From the NCBI GenBank assembly GCA_963811805.1, contig CAWESU010000002.1, positions 372,001 through 436,000 on the forward strand: a DNA stretch of 64,000 nucleotides, read 5' to 3'. A program made the translations under genes and the position numbers. The stretch is from DAHUXN01 sp963811805 (GTDB lineage Bacteria; Acidobacteriota; Terriglobia; Acidiferrales; UBA7541). The notes under the pieces are model-generated. The model ran no database searches and was not told the DNA's origin. It was given only the letters and a program-made list of their open reading frames with translations. Shown here piece after piece: positions 18,566 to 26,491 of this stretch (positions are counted from its first letter, which is position 1; each line of letters starts with the position of its first letter).

Positions 18566-18822
18566 TTTGCAGTTCCTTTCCCTGCAAAGTGTGCCATTTC
18601 CGCTTGTCTCAAAATAGGGGTTCAGTCCAGGACGCGCCTGCTTTACGAAGCCCGGGGTGAACCCCTTATATCAAAAGCAGCAGTGCTCCGGTTTGAAAAT
18701 GAGGTTCCATACGTTTCGGCACTCTTCCTCGGTTGAATCGATCCGAATCTTTTCATAAATATCGATAGTGCCTTTGCGGGTACGTCTTCACTACATCAGA
18801 AAGCCTCGCGGGAAGACAAGTA

Positions 18823-18848
18823 GCCCACCCAAATGTCCTTTTGTGGGC
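18823..18848 (-). terminator. Possible weak terminator hairpin
   Basis: GCCCAC (18823-18828) and GTGGGC (18843-18848) can form a 6-bp stem with a 14-nt loop, immediately after the DUF389 stop on the minus strand. No U-tract follows, so an intrinsic terminator is doubtful. The rest of 18625-18849 shows no gene. Confidence 0.3.
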
Positions 18849-18849
18849 A

Positions 18850-20607
18850 TCAGAAATCCTGGAAACTCTTCAGGTCACAGCGAAATTGAGGGGACACTAC
18901 TGCCGGAGGGATCTTTCCGGCAGTACTGGTTTGTCCAGTCGCAGCCTTCGCGGCTGCCGCCAAATCTGACTCACCCGGCGATTCCACACGAATGATCCAT
19001 TGGGAACTCTCCAATCCACTCACTGAAAGAAGGCGTCCAATCTCGGAAACGAAGCGTGGAATTGTTTTATCGTCAGCGGCGGTCTGGTCAGACGGATAGG
19101 TGACCTGTAAACGAAGATTGTCTTTCTGGACTTGTTTGATCACCTTTGCCAATGCTGCACGGTCGTCTGCGTTGAGGCCCAGACTGGGCTTCGCAGGGGT
19201 GAACGTTACCTGAGAATAGGCCCCTGCCAGCTCGACCTGACCGTGCAGCTCGATTGAGAGTCCAAGTTTGGAACTAAGTTGGGAAGCCAACAGGGAAACC
19301 GCCTGGCTATTAAGAGGATCGGAGGAAATCAACCGCAACCTTAGGATGAGGGGAGGCGTCGATGTGAGTACGATCTCCGGCGCGGCCTCTCGTCGAATAG
19401 AGGTGCCTGCCAGAACGGAATCCAACGCGTTCTGAACAAACTCCAAGGAATTGAGACTAGAAGCCTTGAAATCGAATGGGGCCTTCTCTTCGACCGATTT
19501 CACGACCCCGCCCAAAATTGGGTTCGGCGCCGGAACCGCGTGTGCCGCGGTGACCCCGCCTTGGGTGACCAGAATTTGATCGATCAGGAGTTTGGTCTCA
19601 GGGCCGAACTTTGATTGAAGGGCGCCTTCGACGGAGCGGATCACGTCACTCTCAATGTATTTCGTGGTTCGAAGGGTAGCCTGGATCTGTAATCCATTTC
19701 TCAATCGGGAGAAATCGAGGTCCGAGACGGCAGCATTGTCCGTCTGAAAAGCCGCCTTCAAATCTCGTTGCACTTCGGCACGCACTGACAAATCGATGAC
19801 AGCTCTCCGCAGGGTCAAAAAGAGGGGTATCGAAAGCAGAAACAATACGAGGATACTCAGACCCCCCCGGTATTTCAATTTCCACCGGCCTTGTTCCGCT
19901 TCCCGACTAGGCTGAAACCCCATGACTCGGAACACCGCCGCAGCGCTTATGATGATCGAAACCAGGTTGGTTACAAAAAGAAGGAACGCTCCCCCGGCAA
20001 TCGATCCTTGATGAGTACTCAATCCGTAGCCAACGACGGACAACGGAGGAACAACCGCGACCGCGATGGCCACGCCCGGCAGAATGGTCATGGCCACGGA
20101 GCCACCGCGAAGAGCCAGTGTGCCGGCAAGTCCGGAGAGCAGGGCAATGAACAAATCCAACAGGTTCGGAGCGGTACGCGCGAGGATTTCAGGTGTAGCT
20201 TGCTTTAGCGGGGTGAGATAGGCAACCAGCCATGTAACGCAGATGACCCCGGCTATGCTGGAGGCCAGTACGATAGCAGAACGTTTCCCCAATTTACCGT
20301 CACCCAGGAGCAGCGCCAAGGCAGCAGAGAGGATGGGATTCATTAGGGGAGAAATGAGCATGGCCCCGATGATGACCGCAGCGCTGTTTTCAAGGAGCCC
20401 GAACAGGGCGATGAGTCCAGCGAGAGCGAGGAGGGCCACGTACTCCACGTCGACATGACTGGAGTCCAAGACGGACTTATAGATGGCGACTCGCTGTTCC
20501 GGGGAGACGCGGATTTGGACGCGGCGAAGCAGCTTCCCTTCACTTCCGAAATCGTGCTGAGGTTCCGCAGTCACAAACTGGATCTCCGGGTTTCCGATAA
20601 GATTCAC
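18850..20607 (-). CDS. DUF389 family membrane protein
   Basis: 585 residues. After about 50 cytoplasmic residues come roughly six or seven TM helices (about 55-285), including the DUF389 signature region ENSAAVIIGAMLISPLMNPI and a conserved LRGGSVAMTILPGVAIAVAVVPPL. A long soluble C-terminal half (about 290-585) follows, with repeated BON-like alpha/beta segments. The biochemical role of the family is unknown. The GTG start at 20607 has only a weak GGACGAG ahead of it. It is the first of several envelope or stress-type genes on the minus strand of the island. Confidence 0.85.
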   Translation of the reverse strand: MNLIGNPEIQFVTAEPQHDFGSEGKLLRRVQIRVSPEQRVAIYKSVLDSSHVDVEYVALLALAGLIALFGLLENSAAVIIGAMLISPLMNPILSAALALLLGDGKLGKRSAIVLASSIAGVICVTWLVAYLTPLKQATPEILARTAPNLLDLFIALLSGLAGTLALRGGSVAMTILPGVAIAVAVVPPLSVVGYGLSTHQGSIAGGAFLLFVTNLVSIIISAAAVFRVMGFQPSREAEQGRWKLKYRGGLSILVLFLLSIPLFLTLRRAVIDLSVRAEVQRDLKAAFQTDNAAVSDLDFSRLRNGLQIQATLRTTKYIESDVIRSVEGALQSKFGPETKLLIDQILVTQGGVTAAHAVPAPNPILGGVVKSVEEKAPFDFKASSLNSLEFVQNALDSVLAGTSIRREAAPEIVLTSTPPLILRLRLISSDPLNSQAVSLLASQLSSKLGLSIELHGQVELAGAYSQVTFTPAKPSLGLNADDRAALAKVIKQVQKDNLRLQVTYPSDQTAADDKTIPRFVSEIGRLLSVSGLESSQWIIRVESPGESDLAAAAKAATGQTSTAGKIPPAVVSPQFRCDLKSFQDF

Positions 20608-20794
20608 TCGGGCTCGTCCACATGACGGCTATTGATGGGATTTCGCCGGGCGCGCACATTGTACAACCAGAAGAACAAGAAGCTTGAAATAGCACTTTTC
20701 GTAAATGGGTAAGCTAGTAGCTTCCTTCTCTTCGCATTCGGGCGTCGACTTAGGGCCAGTTTGGCGCCGACCTGCTGCTAGCGGAGCTGCACTG

Positions 20795-20974
20795 TCATTT
20801 CCCGAGGACTTTCTCCACTTGGCCGATCTTCTTTTGGACCTTCCCAGAAATCTTCTCAGCGATGCCTTCGGCTTCCAAGTCTGGATCGTTCGCCGCTCGC
20901 CCAAGTTTCTGTTTAACGCTACCTCTCACCTCGTGAAGCTTTCCGCTGACCGTGTCCTTAGTGCTCCGCTTCAT
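20795..20974 (-). CDS. CsbD-like stress protein
   Basis: A 59-residue hydrophilic protein, Lys- and Gly-rich, with the CsbD pattern: VSGKLHEVRGSVKQKLGRAA, then DLEAEGIAEKISGKVQKKIG. CsbD proteins are abundant under general stress in many bacteria, but their molecular role is unknown. ATG 20974 is preceded by AAAGGAGACAACCCC, a strong ribosome site. A longer ORF in another frame of this strand (20629-20904) overlaps it and lacks any recognisable family. Confidence 0.82.
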   Translation of the reverse strand: MKRSTKDTVSGKLHEVRGSVKQKLGRAANDPDLEAEGIAEKISGKVQKKIGQVEKVLGK

Positions 20975-21076
20975 GGGGTTGTCTCCTTTGGTTGGATCTA
21001 CGGGCCCCTCTTAAGGTTCTTTACGTTCATGCCGGGGGCCTCGTGATCAGTTTCTCTGAAATCTATTCGAATAAGG

Positions 21077-21229
21077 TCAACGCAGCCCACCGACCAGGTA
21101 AATGATCAACCCGATGAGCAGGACCGTGCCAACGATTCCAAGGCCTCCGCCTCTCCCCCATCTGGAATACCCGTAATAGCCGCCGCCTCCGCCGAACAAC
21201 AGAACCAGAAGAATAATTAGAAGTAGCAT
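21077..21229 (-). CDS. DUF3309-like small membrane protein
   Basis: A 50-residue hydrophobic protein: a Leu/Ile-rich N-terminal helix (LLLIILLVLLFGGGG), a short Tyr/Gly/Arg-rich turn (YYGYSRWGRGGG), and a second hydrophobic helix (LGIVGTVLLIGLIIYLVGG). This two-helix layout with a Gly/Tyr-rich centre is that of DUF3309 miniproteins, often seen near CsbD genes. ATG 21229 follows GGAAAGGAGAAC. Confidence 0.72.
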   Translation of the reverse strand: MLLLIILLVLLFGGGGGYYGYSRWGRGGGLGIVGTVLLIGLIIYLVGGLR

Positions 21230-21275
21230 CGAAGTTCTCCTTTCCTAGCAGTTCTTCCCAGCACGAATCCCAACC

Positions 21276-21569
21276 TTAATTCACAAAGACATTGATTGCG
21301 ATTCGATCCTGGGGATGACCACGGTCGTACATGTAATAGCCGTCCCCGGAATAATCTATATACACATCATCGTTGTCGTACCAGTTGTCTGACCAGTATT
21401 CCGGCCACGGGTCCACGACACTGAACCAAAAGCCGCCGTATTGGAACCGGGGATATCCGCCTTCAAGCACCACAGGCAGGTTATGGATGCGGAACCGGTG
21501 CCCCTGGCCGAATGAGCCACGGAAACGATCGTCAGGAATCCGGTAGCCCTTGTACCCACCGCGTTGCTG
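21276..21569 (-). pseudogene. Severed C-terminal domain of the Gln-rich secreted protein
   Basis: In the same frame as the upstream gene, directly after its TAG stop at 21570-21572, 97 further codons encode a second copy of that gene's C-terminal domain. Both copies carry RIPDDRFR, VVDPWP.YWS, DDVY.DYSGDGYY and PQDRI. At the position of the TAG the first copy has Trp (TGG) in HQTWQQRGGY, and the second reads HRT-stop-QQRGGY. The simplest explanation is a TGG to TAG mutation in a tandem-duplicated gene. Reinitiation inside this segment is possible, but no good start with an SD is seen. Confidence 0.72.
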
Positions 21570-22769
21570 CTACGTGCGGTGCTCCGACTGCCAACTATGT
21601 GCGCGATGCTGCAGCCACATCCCGCGTCGGTCACCTTCCTGAACAAAGTTCAGGTAGACCCCGATGGAGATGCGATCCTGGGGATACCTTCGGTTGTACA
21701 GGTAATAGCCGTCCCCGCTGTAATCGACATACACATCATCGTTTTCGTACCAATCGTTCGACCAGTATTGTGGCCACGGATCAACAACATTGAAATAAAC
21801 GCCGCCGTATAGGAAGCCGGGATATCCGCCGGTCACCACAACGGGGTTGCTATAGATGCGGAACGCGTGGTCTATGCCGAAAGAACTGCGGAAACGGTCG
21901 TCAGGAATTCGGTCAGCCGTATAGCCCCCGCGTTGTTGCCAGGTCTGGTGCTCACTCTGCCAGTTCTGTGCGCGATGCTCCTGCCAGACCGGTTGCTGTT
22001 GCCGAGCCTCTTGCTGTTGCTGCGGGTTCGGACCATGTGGCTGCTGGCCGCGCTGCTGCTGCTTTTGCCTGGCCTGATCCTGCTGCTGCTGTTGCTGCGG
22101 GCTCGGTGCATGTTGCTGCTGGCCACGCTGTTGCTGCTGTTTGGCCTGGTCCTGCTGCTGTTGCTGCTGGCCGCGCTGTTGCTGTTGCTTGGCCTGATCC
22201 TGCTGTTGTTGAGCCTTTTGTTGTTGTTGCTTCGCTTGGTCCTGCTGCTGTTGCTGCTGGCCGCGCTGTTGCTGTTGCTTGGCCTGATCCTGCTGTTGTT
22301 GAGCCTTTTGTTGTTGCTGCTTAGCTTGGTCCTGCTGCTGTTGCTGCTGGCCGCGCTGTTGCTGTTGCTTGGCCTGGTCCTGCTGTTGTTGAGCCTTCTG
22401 TTGTTGCTGCTTCGCCTGGTCCTGCTGCTGTTGCTGCTGGCCACGCTGTTGCTGCTGCTTGGCCTGGTCCTGCTGCTGTTGCTGCTGGCCGCGCTGTTGC
22501 TGTTGCTTGGCCTGGTCCTGCTGCTGTTGCTGCTGGCCACGCTGTTGCTGTTGCTTGGCCTGGTCCTGCTGTTGCTGAGCCTTCTGTTGTTGTTGCTTCG
22601 CCTGGTCTTGCTGCTGTTGCTGCTGGCCACGCTGTTGCTGTTGCTTGGCCTGGTCCTGCTGTTGTTGATCCTGCTTATCTTTGTCTTGTTTCTGCTGTGC
22701 ATAGTTAGGAGCAGTGGCCCCGAGAATCAGAAGCAGAACTCCTGTGCTGACAAATCTGACCCGTTTCAT
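21570..22769 (-). CDS. Gln-rich repetitive secreted protein
   Basis: 399 residues with a Sec signal peptide (MKRVRFVSTGVLLLILGATA, cleavage near NYAQQ). Residues about 28-255 are a low-complexity block of 14- and 16-residue units such as DQAKQQQQRGQQQQQQ and DQAKQQQQKAQQQQ. The C-terminal domain (about 275-385) is Tyr/Asp/Trp-rich (DWYENDDVYVDYSGDGYYLY) and resembles small periplasmic domains found after disordered Q-rich or H-rich regions in soil bacteria; its function is unknown. ATG 22769 has GGAGG 7 bp upstream. A second C-terminal domain was probably lost to a nonsense mutation. Confidence 0.75.
   Translation of the reverse strand: MKRVRFVSTGVLLLILGATAPNYAQQKQDKDKQDQQQQDQAKQQQQRGQQQQQQDQAKQQQQKAQQQQDQAKQQQQRGQQQQQQDQAKQQQQRGQQQQQQDQAKQQQQRGQQQQQQDQAKQQQQKAQQQQDQAKQQQQRGQQQQQQDQAKQQQQKAQQQQDQAKQQQQRGQQQQQQDQAKQQQQKAQQQQDQAKQQQQRGQQQQQQDQAKQQQQRGQQQHAPSPQQQQQQDQARQKQQQRGQQPHGPNPQQQQEARQQQPVWQEHRAQNWQSEHQTWQQRGGYTADRIPDDRFRSSFGIDHAFRIYSNPVVVTGGYPGFLYGGVYFNVVDPWPQYWSNDWYENDDVYVDYSGDGYYLYNRRYPQDRISIGVYLNFVQEGDRRGMWLQHRAHSWQSEHRT
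22040..22670 (-). repeat. Tandem coding repeat (Gln-rich units)
   Basis: Imperfect tandem repeats of about 42 and 48 bp dominated by CTG/TTG triplets on the plus strand (CAG/CAA on the minus strand). All units keep the reading frame, so length can change by slippage or recombination without frameshift. On the plus strand this creates a long spurious Leu-rich ORF. Confidence 0.85.
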
Positions 22770-22845
22770 CTCTGTATCCTCCAATCCTTCTCCCTTGGGG
22801 CAGGCCCGTCTGGCCTGCCCCAAGGTGTTACGCCACTGCCCCCGA

Positions 22846-23538
22846 CTAATCCGACTTGTTTCTCGGTGACTTCTTGTTCAGAGTGGCCACGAGCAATTTC
22901 GCAGAGGCGGGCGGGCGAATCTTGCTATTAATTACGATGTCCTCGCCGCTGACGCCTTTCCCGTATAGCCTCTCATTGCCATCGTTATCGGGACGCAGAG
23001 TTGATCCTGCTAGAGAGATCCCGGCAAACAACCCTCGCGAACGCGAATACGAGAGAATTTCTGCTCGCAGCGTGACATCGGTCGAGGCGGCAGCATTCCG
23101 GCCCTTCGGCCCGGCTGCAGCAGCCACGTCGCCGCCAAGCTTGACCTGACTGCTCAGAATCGAACTAGCACCGCGCTTATTCATCACCAGCAAGACAAAG
23201 TCTGTCGCTTGGCCCCCCAACTGCAGACCGAAGCTTCCACCTTCGAGCGCCATCATGGAAGGCGCGCTCCAAGGTCCGGTGAACTCCTTGCCGCTCCGGC
23301 AACTCATAACGCCGCGACCATAGCTGCCCCCGAATCCGATCGCAAATTTCAACACCGAAGGCAGAACGATCACACATTCCGCCTTGTCCAAAACGTCTGC
23401 GGGGATATCGTCCGGAATATTCAGAATCTCAGTCATCACCTGGCCGGCATTCTTAATGCGATTGTTTTCGTCTTTTTGGGCCGATGCTGGTAGGCCAACC
23501 AACATCATCACGCTCATTAGCAAGAAGATTCTTTTCAT
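22846..23538 (-). CDS. SYLF/YSC84-domain protein, exported
   Basis: 230 residues. Signal peptide MKRIFLLMSVMMLVGLPASA, then a SYLF (Ysc84) domain filling residues about 35-215, with the family landmarks AECVIVLPSVLKFAIGFGGS, GRGVMSCR, GPWSAPSMMALEGGSFGLQ and DFVLLVMNKRG. SYLF domains bind phosphoinositides in eukaryotes; bacterial members are periplasmic proteins of uncertain role. The ORF is open 186 bp further upstream, but ATG 23538 is chosen because it begins the signal peptide and has AAAAGGAG ahead of it. Confidence 0.88.
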   Translation of the reverse strand: MKRIFLLMSVMMLVGLPASAQKDENNRIKNAGQVMTEILNIPDDIPADVLDKAECVIVLPSVLKFAIGFGGSYGRGVMSCRSGKEFTGPWSAPSMMALEGGSFGLQLGGQATDFVLLVMNKRGASSILSSQVKLGGDVAAAAGPKGRNAAASTDVTLRAEILSYSRSRGLFAGISLAGSTLRPDNDGNERLYGKGVSGEDIVINSKIRPPASAKLLVATLNKKSPRNKSD

Positions 23539-23840
23539 CGACGTACTCCTTTTAGCCCCGAGATCAAATATCCCGTGAAACCTCGACCAGTCGGGCTGCC
23601 AACGGTCCAACTTATATTTCTTTATGCTGTCATGGTCGGTGATATGCGTCACAAGCCTATGTGTCCTGTCGCGGACAGAACTGTACAAAAAGAGACACCA
23701 CGTCTGAGCACACTGGTTGAGCATTCCTCGATTCGAAGAATATACCCGGTCGCGGAAACATGTGATTGGAGCATCCCTTGACGTTCGGATACCAATACCA
23801 GACGCACAGACCGTCTAATCTCATTTCGCTCAGTGAGTCT
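23539..23840. other. Intergenic region, no gene seen
   Basis: About 300 bp between the SYLF gene and the TPR gene, both on the minus strand, so it should hold the SYLF promoter. I found no stable gene, perfect palindrome or RNA-like structure. Confidence 0.4.
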
Positions 23841-24797
23841 TTATTGAGGATCAATTAACGCGCCACGAATGTCCTTGACCTTGCCCAGCTCACTGACAAA
23901 AAGCGGGTTTTCGGGGAATTCCGCGACGAGTTCGGCAAGCTGCGAGCGAGCTACTTCTGGCTTCTTCTCGCGCAGGGCCGCCATCGCCAGTAAAATCTTC
24001 GCAAACGGTCGCAGGTATCGGCCACGATCGGCGGCGATCCCGAGCTGCTGGATCCCCACTTTCTTGTCGCCGTGGATCCCAGCGAAGCCGAGGAAGAACT
24101 TCTTGATTCCTGGCAGGCTTCCAATGACGTAGTTCGCCGTGCCTAACCCAAGATACGCGTCAGCGGCGTCCGGGGCGATGACCAACAATTTCTTGGCATA
24201 CATATCCGCAAGACGGATCTTTTTCAGGCTGTCGAGCTGCTGCTTTTCGATCAGGCTGGCGTAGTCCGCCTCCATGCCGACGCTTAGGGTCATGGCGAAA
24301 AGGGCGTTCGGGTCGTCTGGGTTCGACTTTAATTGCATCTGCGCCAGGTCCTGGGCCCGTTTGTCCGCGGCGAAGAAGGCCTCGCGCAGTTCCGGGTCTG
24401 GTTTGAGAGGGATCTTGCCCAGGAAGCGCTTGTCGTCCAAGAAAAAATCGGAGGTCAGCACGCCCTGCCGATAGCATTCCTCAAAGAGATAAGCGGCTGC
24501 ATCGGCCGCGCTCCCAAGGGGGTCTTCCGGATGAGACTTCTGCAACGACTCAAACTGGCTGCGAGCTTCCTCAGGCTTGAGTTCGTAGAGAAGATGAAAG
24601 CCGGCGTCGAGTTCCGGCACGTGCAAGGCCTCAATCTGATCCTGCCCGGTGGCTGTCTGGTCCGCTCGAACAGCAGGAACCCCCGCCATCGCTGCGCTGC
24701 AAAGAACCAAACAGATCGTCGATAAGTATGCGCGACGACCGCCACGGCTCGAATTAATCAGGCTCAAGCTGCCTTCTGTAGAGTTTGGCCGCCTCAT
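23841..24797 (-). CDS. Exported TPR-like repeat protein
   Basis: 318 residues. A basic N-terminus (SSRGGRRAY) precedes a hydrophobic segment (about 24-43), read as a signal peptide cleaved near VRADQ. The rest is helical with TPR-like spacing (AGFHLLYELKPEEARSQFES, HPEDPLGSAADAAAYLFEE, APDAADAYLGLGTANYVIGS). No catalytic motif is visible; a scaffold role in the periplasm is possible. The protein ends PLFVSELGKVKDIRGALIDPQ, so the last repeat is complete. Confidence 0.72.
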   Translation of the reverse strand: MRRPNSTEGSLSLINSSRGGRRAYLSTICLVLCSAAMAGVPAVRADQTATGQDQIEALHVPELDAGFHLLYELKPEEARSQFESLQKSHPEDPLGSAADAAAYLFEECYRQGVLTSDFFLDDKRFLGKIPLKPDPELREAFFAADKRAQDLAQMQLKSNPDDPNALFAMTLSVGMEADYASLIEKQQLDSLKKIRLADMYAKKLLVIAPDAADAYLGLGTANYVIGSLPGIKKFFLGFAGIHGDKKVGIQQLGIAADRGRYLRPFAKILLAMAALREKKPEVARSQLAELVAEFPENPLFVSELGKVKDIRGALIDPQ

Positions 24798-24891
24798 GGT
24801 CTTCGTTTGAGAATTTAGACATCTGTGTTTTGTGTCCCAAATTCAAATCCAGAAGTTCGATACAGTAACAATGTTTACGCTGGATGAAATG

Positions 24892-25617
24892 TCAGTCGCG
24901 CAGGAGAAAATTCAGGAGTGAATCGTTGACGTGGATCTCGCTGTTGTATTGGATGAAGCCCAGTTTCCTGAATTTGTTCATGAAAAAGTTAACACGGGAT
25001 CGCGTTGTTCCGACCATCTCGGCCAAGACTTCTTGTGACACTTTAGGAAACACTTTTTGAGGCTGGCCTGGCGTGCCATAGCGCGCGAGGAGCAGCAGAA
25101 TTCGCGCCAGTCGTTTTTCGCTGGAGTTGAAGAGCTGGTCGATCAGAGCCTCTTCTCCTCGGGCAGCTCGTGTCATCATATTTGCGATAAAGCGGTCGGA
25201 CATCTCGTGTTCCGCATGAAGCACGCGAATCATCTCTTTTTTCTCAACGACGAGTACAGTTGTAGGTGCAATCGCAGTTGCAGTCGCCGTGTAAACGGAC
25301 TTATCCGCAAGGCACCGTACACCGAAAAAGTCACCTGGTCCCAGAATCTCCACGACGGCTTCCTTGCCACCCTTACTGACTACAGTAAGCTTTACGGCAC
25401 CCGCTCGAAGGTACATCACATGCTTTCCCGGTTCGCCCTGCGAGAAGATCTTTTCCTTCGCTCGAAACCTGGCAACCGTTCGTCCCAGACCGACCGTATC
25501 AAGAAATAATTGCGCATCGAAAACGAGCTTGATTCGCGCTGCGTGTGGACGGAGAGAAGATCCCGCAGATGCACGTCGACGGGTGGGGGAGGAAGAGGGC
25601 ATGACGCAAGGTACCAT
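24892..25617 (-). CDS. Crp/Fnr-family transcriptional regulator 1
   Basis: About 241 residues: an N-terminal tail, a cyclic-nucleotide-binding-like beta roll (about 35-145; RFRAKEKIFSQGEPGKHVMY, VEILGPGDFFGVRCL), the dimer helix, and a winged helix (about 175-235) with recognition segment VSQEVLAEMVGTTRSRVNFF. There is no FNR-type Cys cluster, and the cAMP-binding RxS pattern is not clear, so the signal is unknown. ATG 25617 is chosen because GGGAGGGGGGC lies directly upstream; the frame is open to 25758. It is a close paralogue of regulator 2. A possible operator lies 14 bp upstream of the start. Confidence 0.88.
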   Translation of the reverse strand: MVPCVMPSSSPTRRRASAGSSLRPHAARIKLVFDAQLFLDTVGLGRTVARFRAKEKIFSQGEPGKHVMYLRAGAVKLTVVSKGGKEAVVEILGPGDFFGVRCLADKSVYTATATAIAPTTVLVVEKKEMIRVLHAEHEMSDRFIANMMTRAARGEEALIDQLFNSSEKRLARILLLLARYGTPGQPQKVFPKVSQEVLAEMVGTTRSRVNFFMNKFRKLGFIQYNSEIHVNDSLLNFLLRD

Positions 25618-25630
25618 GCCCCCCTCCCGC

Positions 25631-25648
25631 ATGTCTAATAGTGAACAG
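25631..25648. promoter_or_regulatory. Degenerate Crp/Fnr-type operator upstream of regulator 1
   Basis: ATGTCTAATAGTGAACAG keeps the right half-site TGAACAG and 4 of 7 bases of the left half-site of the palindrome CTGTTCA-N4-TGAACAG found at 27297 and 30747. Its position just ahead of the regulator gene suggests autoregulation. The match is partial. Confidence 0.4.
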
Positions 25649-25774
25649 TTGGATTTCCAGGAGTTCAGGGTTGCCAATCCGACAATCCGGTATGGCATAA
25701 GCGTGGGCGACACGCACAGTGACTGCACCCGCGGCTCGGACGGAATTCGTGAGATCAATGGTGAGTGCTGATTC

Positions 25775-26431
25775 CTACCGGCCCCGCAGAGCTTTCCGCA
25801 ACGACTGGCGCACTTCTAATCCACCATCGTAGTTTATGAATCCCTTCTTCCTGAATCGATTCATAAATAGATTCACTCGTGGCCGCGTGGTACCGACCAT
25901 TTCCGCCAGAACCTGGTGACTTAGGATGGGAATCTCGACAACCGCCGGGCCCCTCTTATCCAAGTGCGCTAGCCGCAAAAGCACGCGCGCCAACCGCTGC
26001 TCGGCAGAAGAAGTCAGCAGCTCCGACACGTGATCCTGGTACTTTTTGACGCTGGACAGCAGATAGGCCACCAGGGAATTTGACGTCTTATTATTCTTCT
26101 TGCGAAGCATTTGGAGCATCTTTGCCTTCTTGATGGTACGGATGGAGCTGGTGGTCAACGCAACGGCCGTGGACATCCGAAGGGGATAACCCGCCAGGCA
26201 AAGCTCACCAAAGAGATCACCCACTCCCAAGATCGCGGTCACTGCCGCTGGTTGATTTTTCGTTCGGGTGGTGAGCCGAACACCTCCTTCCTGGATGTAG
26301 AAGAGCGTGTAAGCAGGCGCCCCTTGCTTATAAATGTTTTGTTTGTCTCGATAGTGCGAGACCTTGCCGCCCAGACTGGCACTTGAAGAGAAGCCACCAA
26401 GTTGGGTGGTCATCCTTTTCTTACGTTTCAT
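25775..26431 (-). CDS. Crp/Fnr-family transcriptional regulator 2
   Basis: 218 residues: a Lys/Arg-rich start, a beta-roll sensor (about 25-120; HYRDKQNIYKQGAPAYTLFY, ILGVGDLFGELCLAG), and a winged helix (about 150-215) with LSHQVLAEMVGTTRPRVNLF. The DNA-reading segment is nearly the same as in regulator 1 (VLAEMVGTTR.RVN.FMN.FRK.GFI.Y), so the two probably recognise related sites. It ends 157 bp upstream of regulator 1. Confidence 0.9.
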   Translation of the reverse strand: MKRKKRMTTQLGGFSSSASLGGKVSHYRDKQNIYKQGAPAYTLFYIQEGGVRLTTRTKNQPAAVTAILGVGDLFGELCLAGYPLRMSTAVALTTSSIRTIKKAKMLQMLRKKNNKTSNSLVAYLLSSVKKYQDHVSELLTSSAEQRLARVLLRLAHLDKRGPAVVEIPILSHQVLAEMVGTTRPRVNLFMNRFRKKGFINYDGGLEVRQSLRKALRGR

Positions 26432-26491
26432 ACGTCGATTTACTCCTAACGATAGCGTTTAGGGATGCGAAGGTTTCCAACCCAATTCATG

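Larger units (their letters stand above)
17105..18624 (-). mobile_element. IS3-family insertion sequence
   Basis: A complete-looking 1520-bp IS. The ends form imperfect inverted repeats of about 36 bp: TGAACCCCT...TTGAGACA...TGGCACA at 17105-17140, and its complement at 18590-18624. Two overlapping ORFs (orfA, orfB) lie between them. No target-site duplication is evident in the flanks (left CTGGGG, right GTCCAG). The motif GGGGTGAACCCCT at the left end recurs outside the IS at 18654-18666, possibly the end of an earlier copy. Confidence 0.85.

Noticed and set aside
20629..20904. 91-codon minus-strand ORF overlapping the CsbD-like gene
   Set aside because: No family resemblance or ribosome site; the overlapping 59-codon frame matches CsbD and has a strong ribosome site.
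22040..22670. Regular repeats that could suggest a CRISPR array
   Set aside because: Units are all coding, in frame and without unique spacers; they encode Gln-rich protein repeats.
21867..22931. 354-codon plus-strand Leu-rich ORF
   Set aside because: It is the reverse complement of the CAG/CAA repeat; poly-Leu without other features, while the minus frame has a signal peptide and ribosome site.
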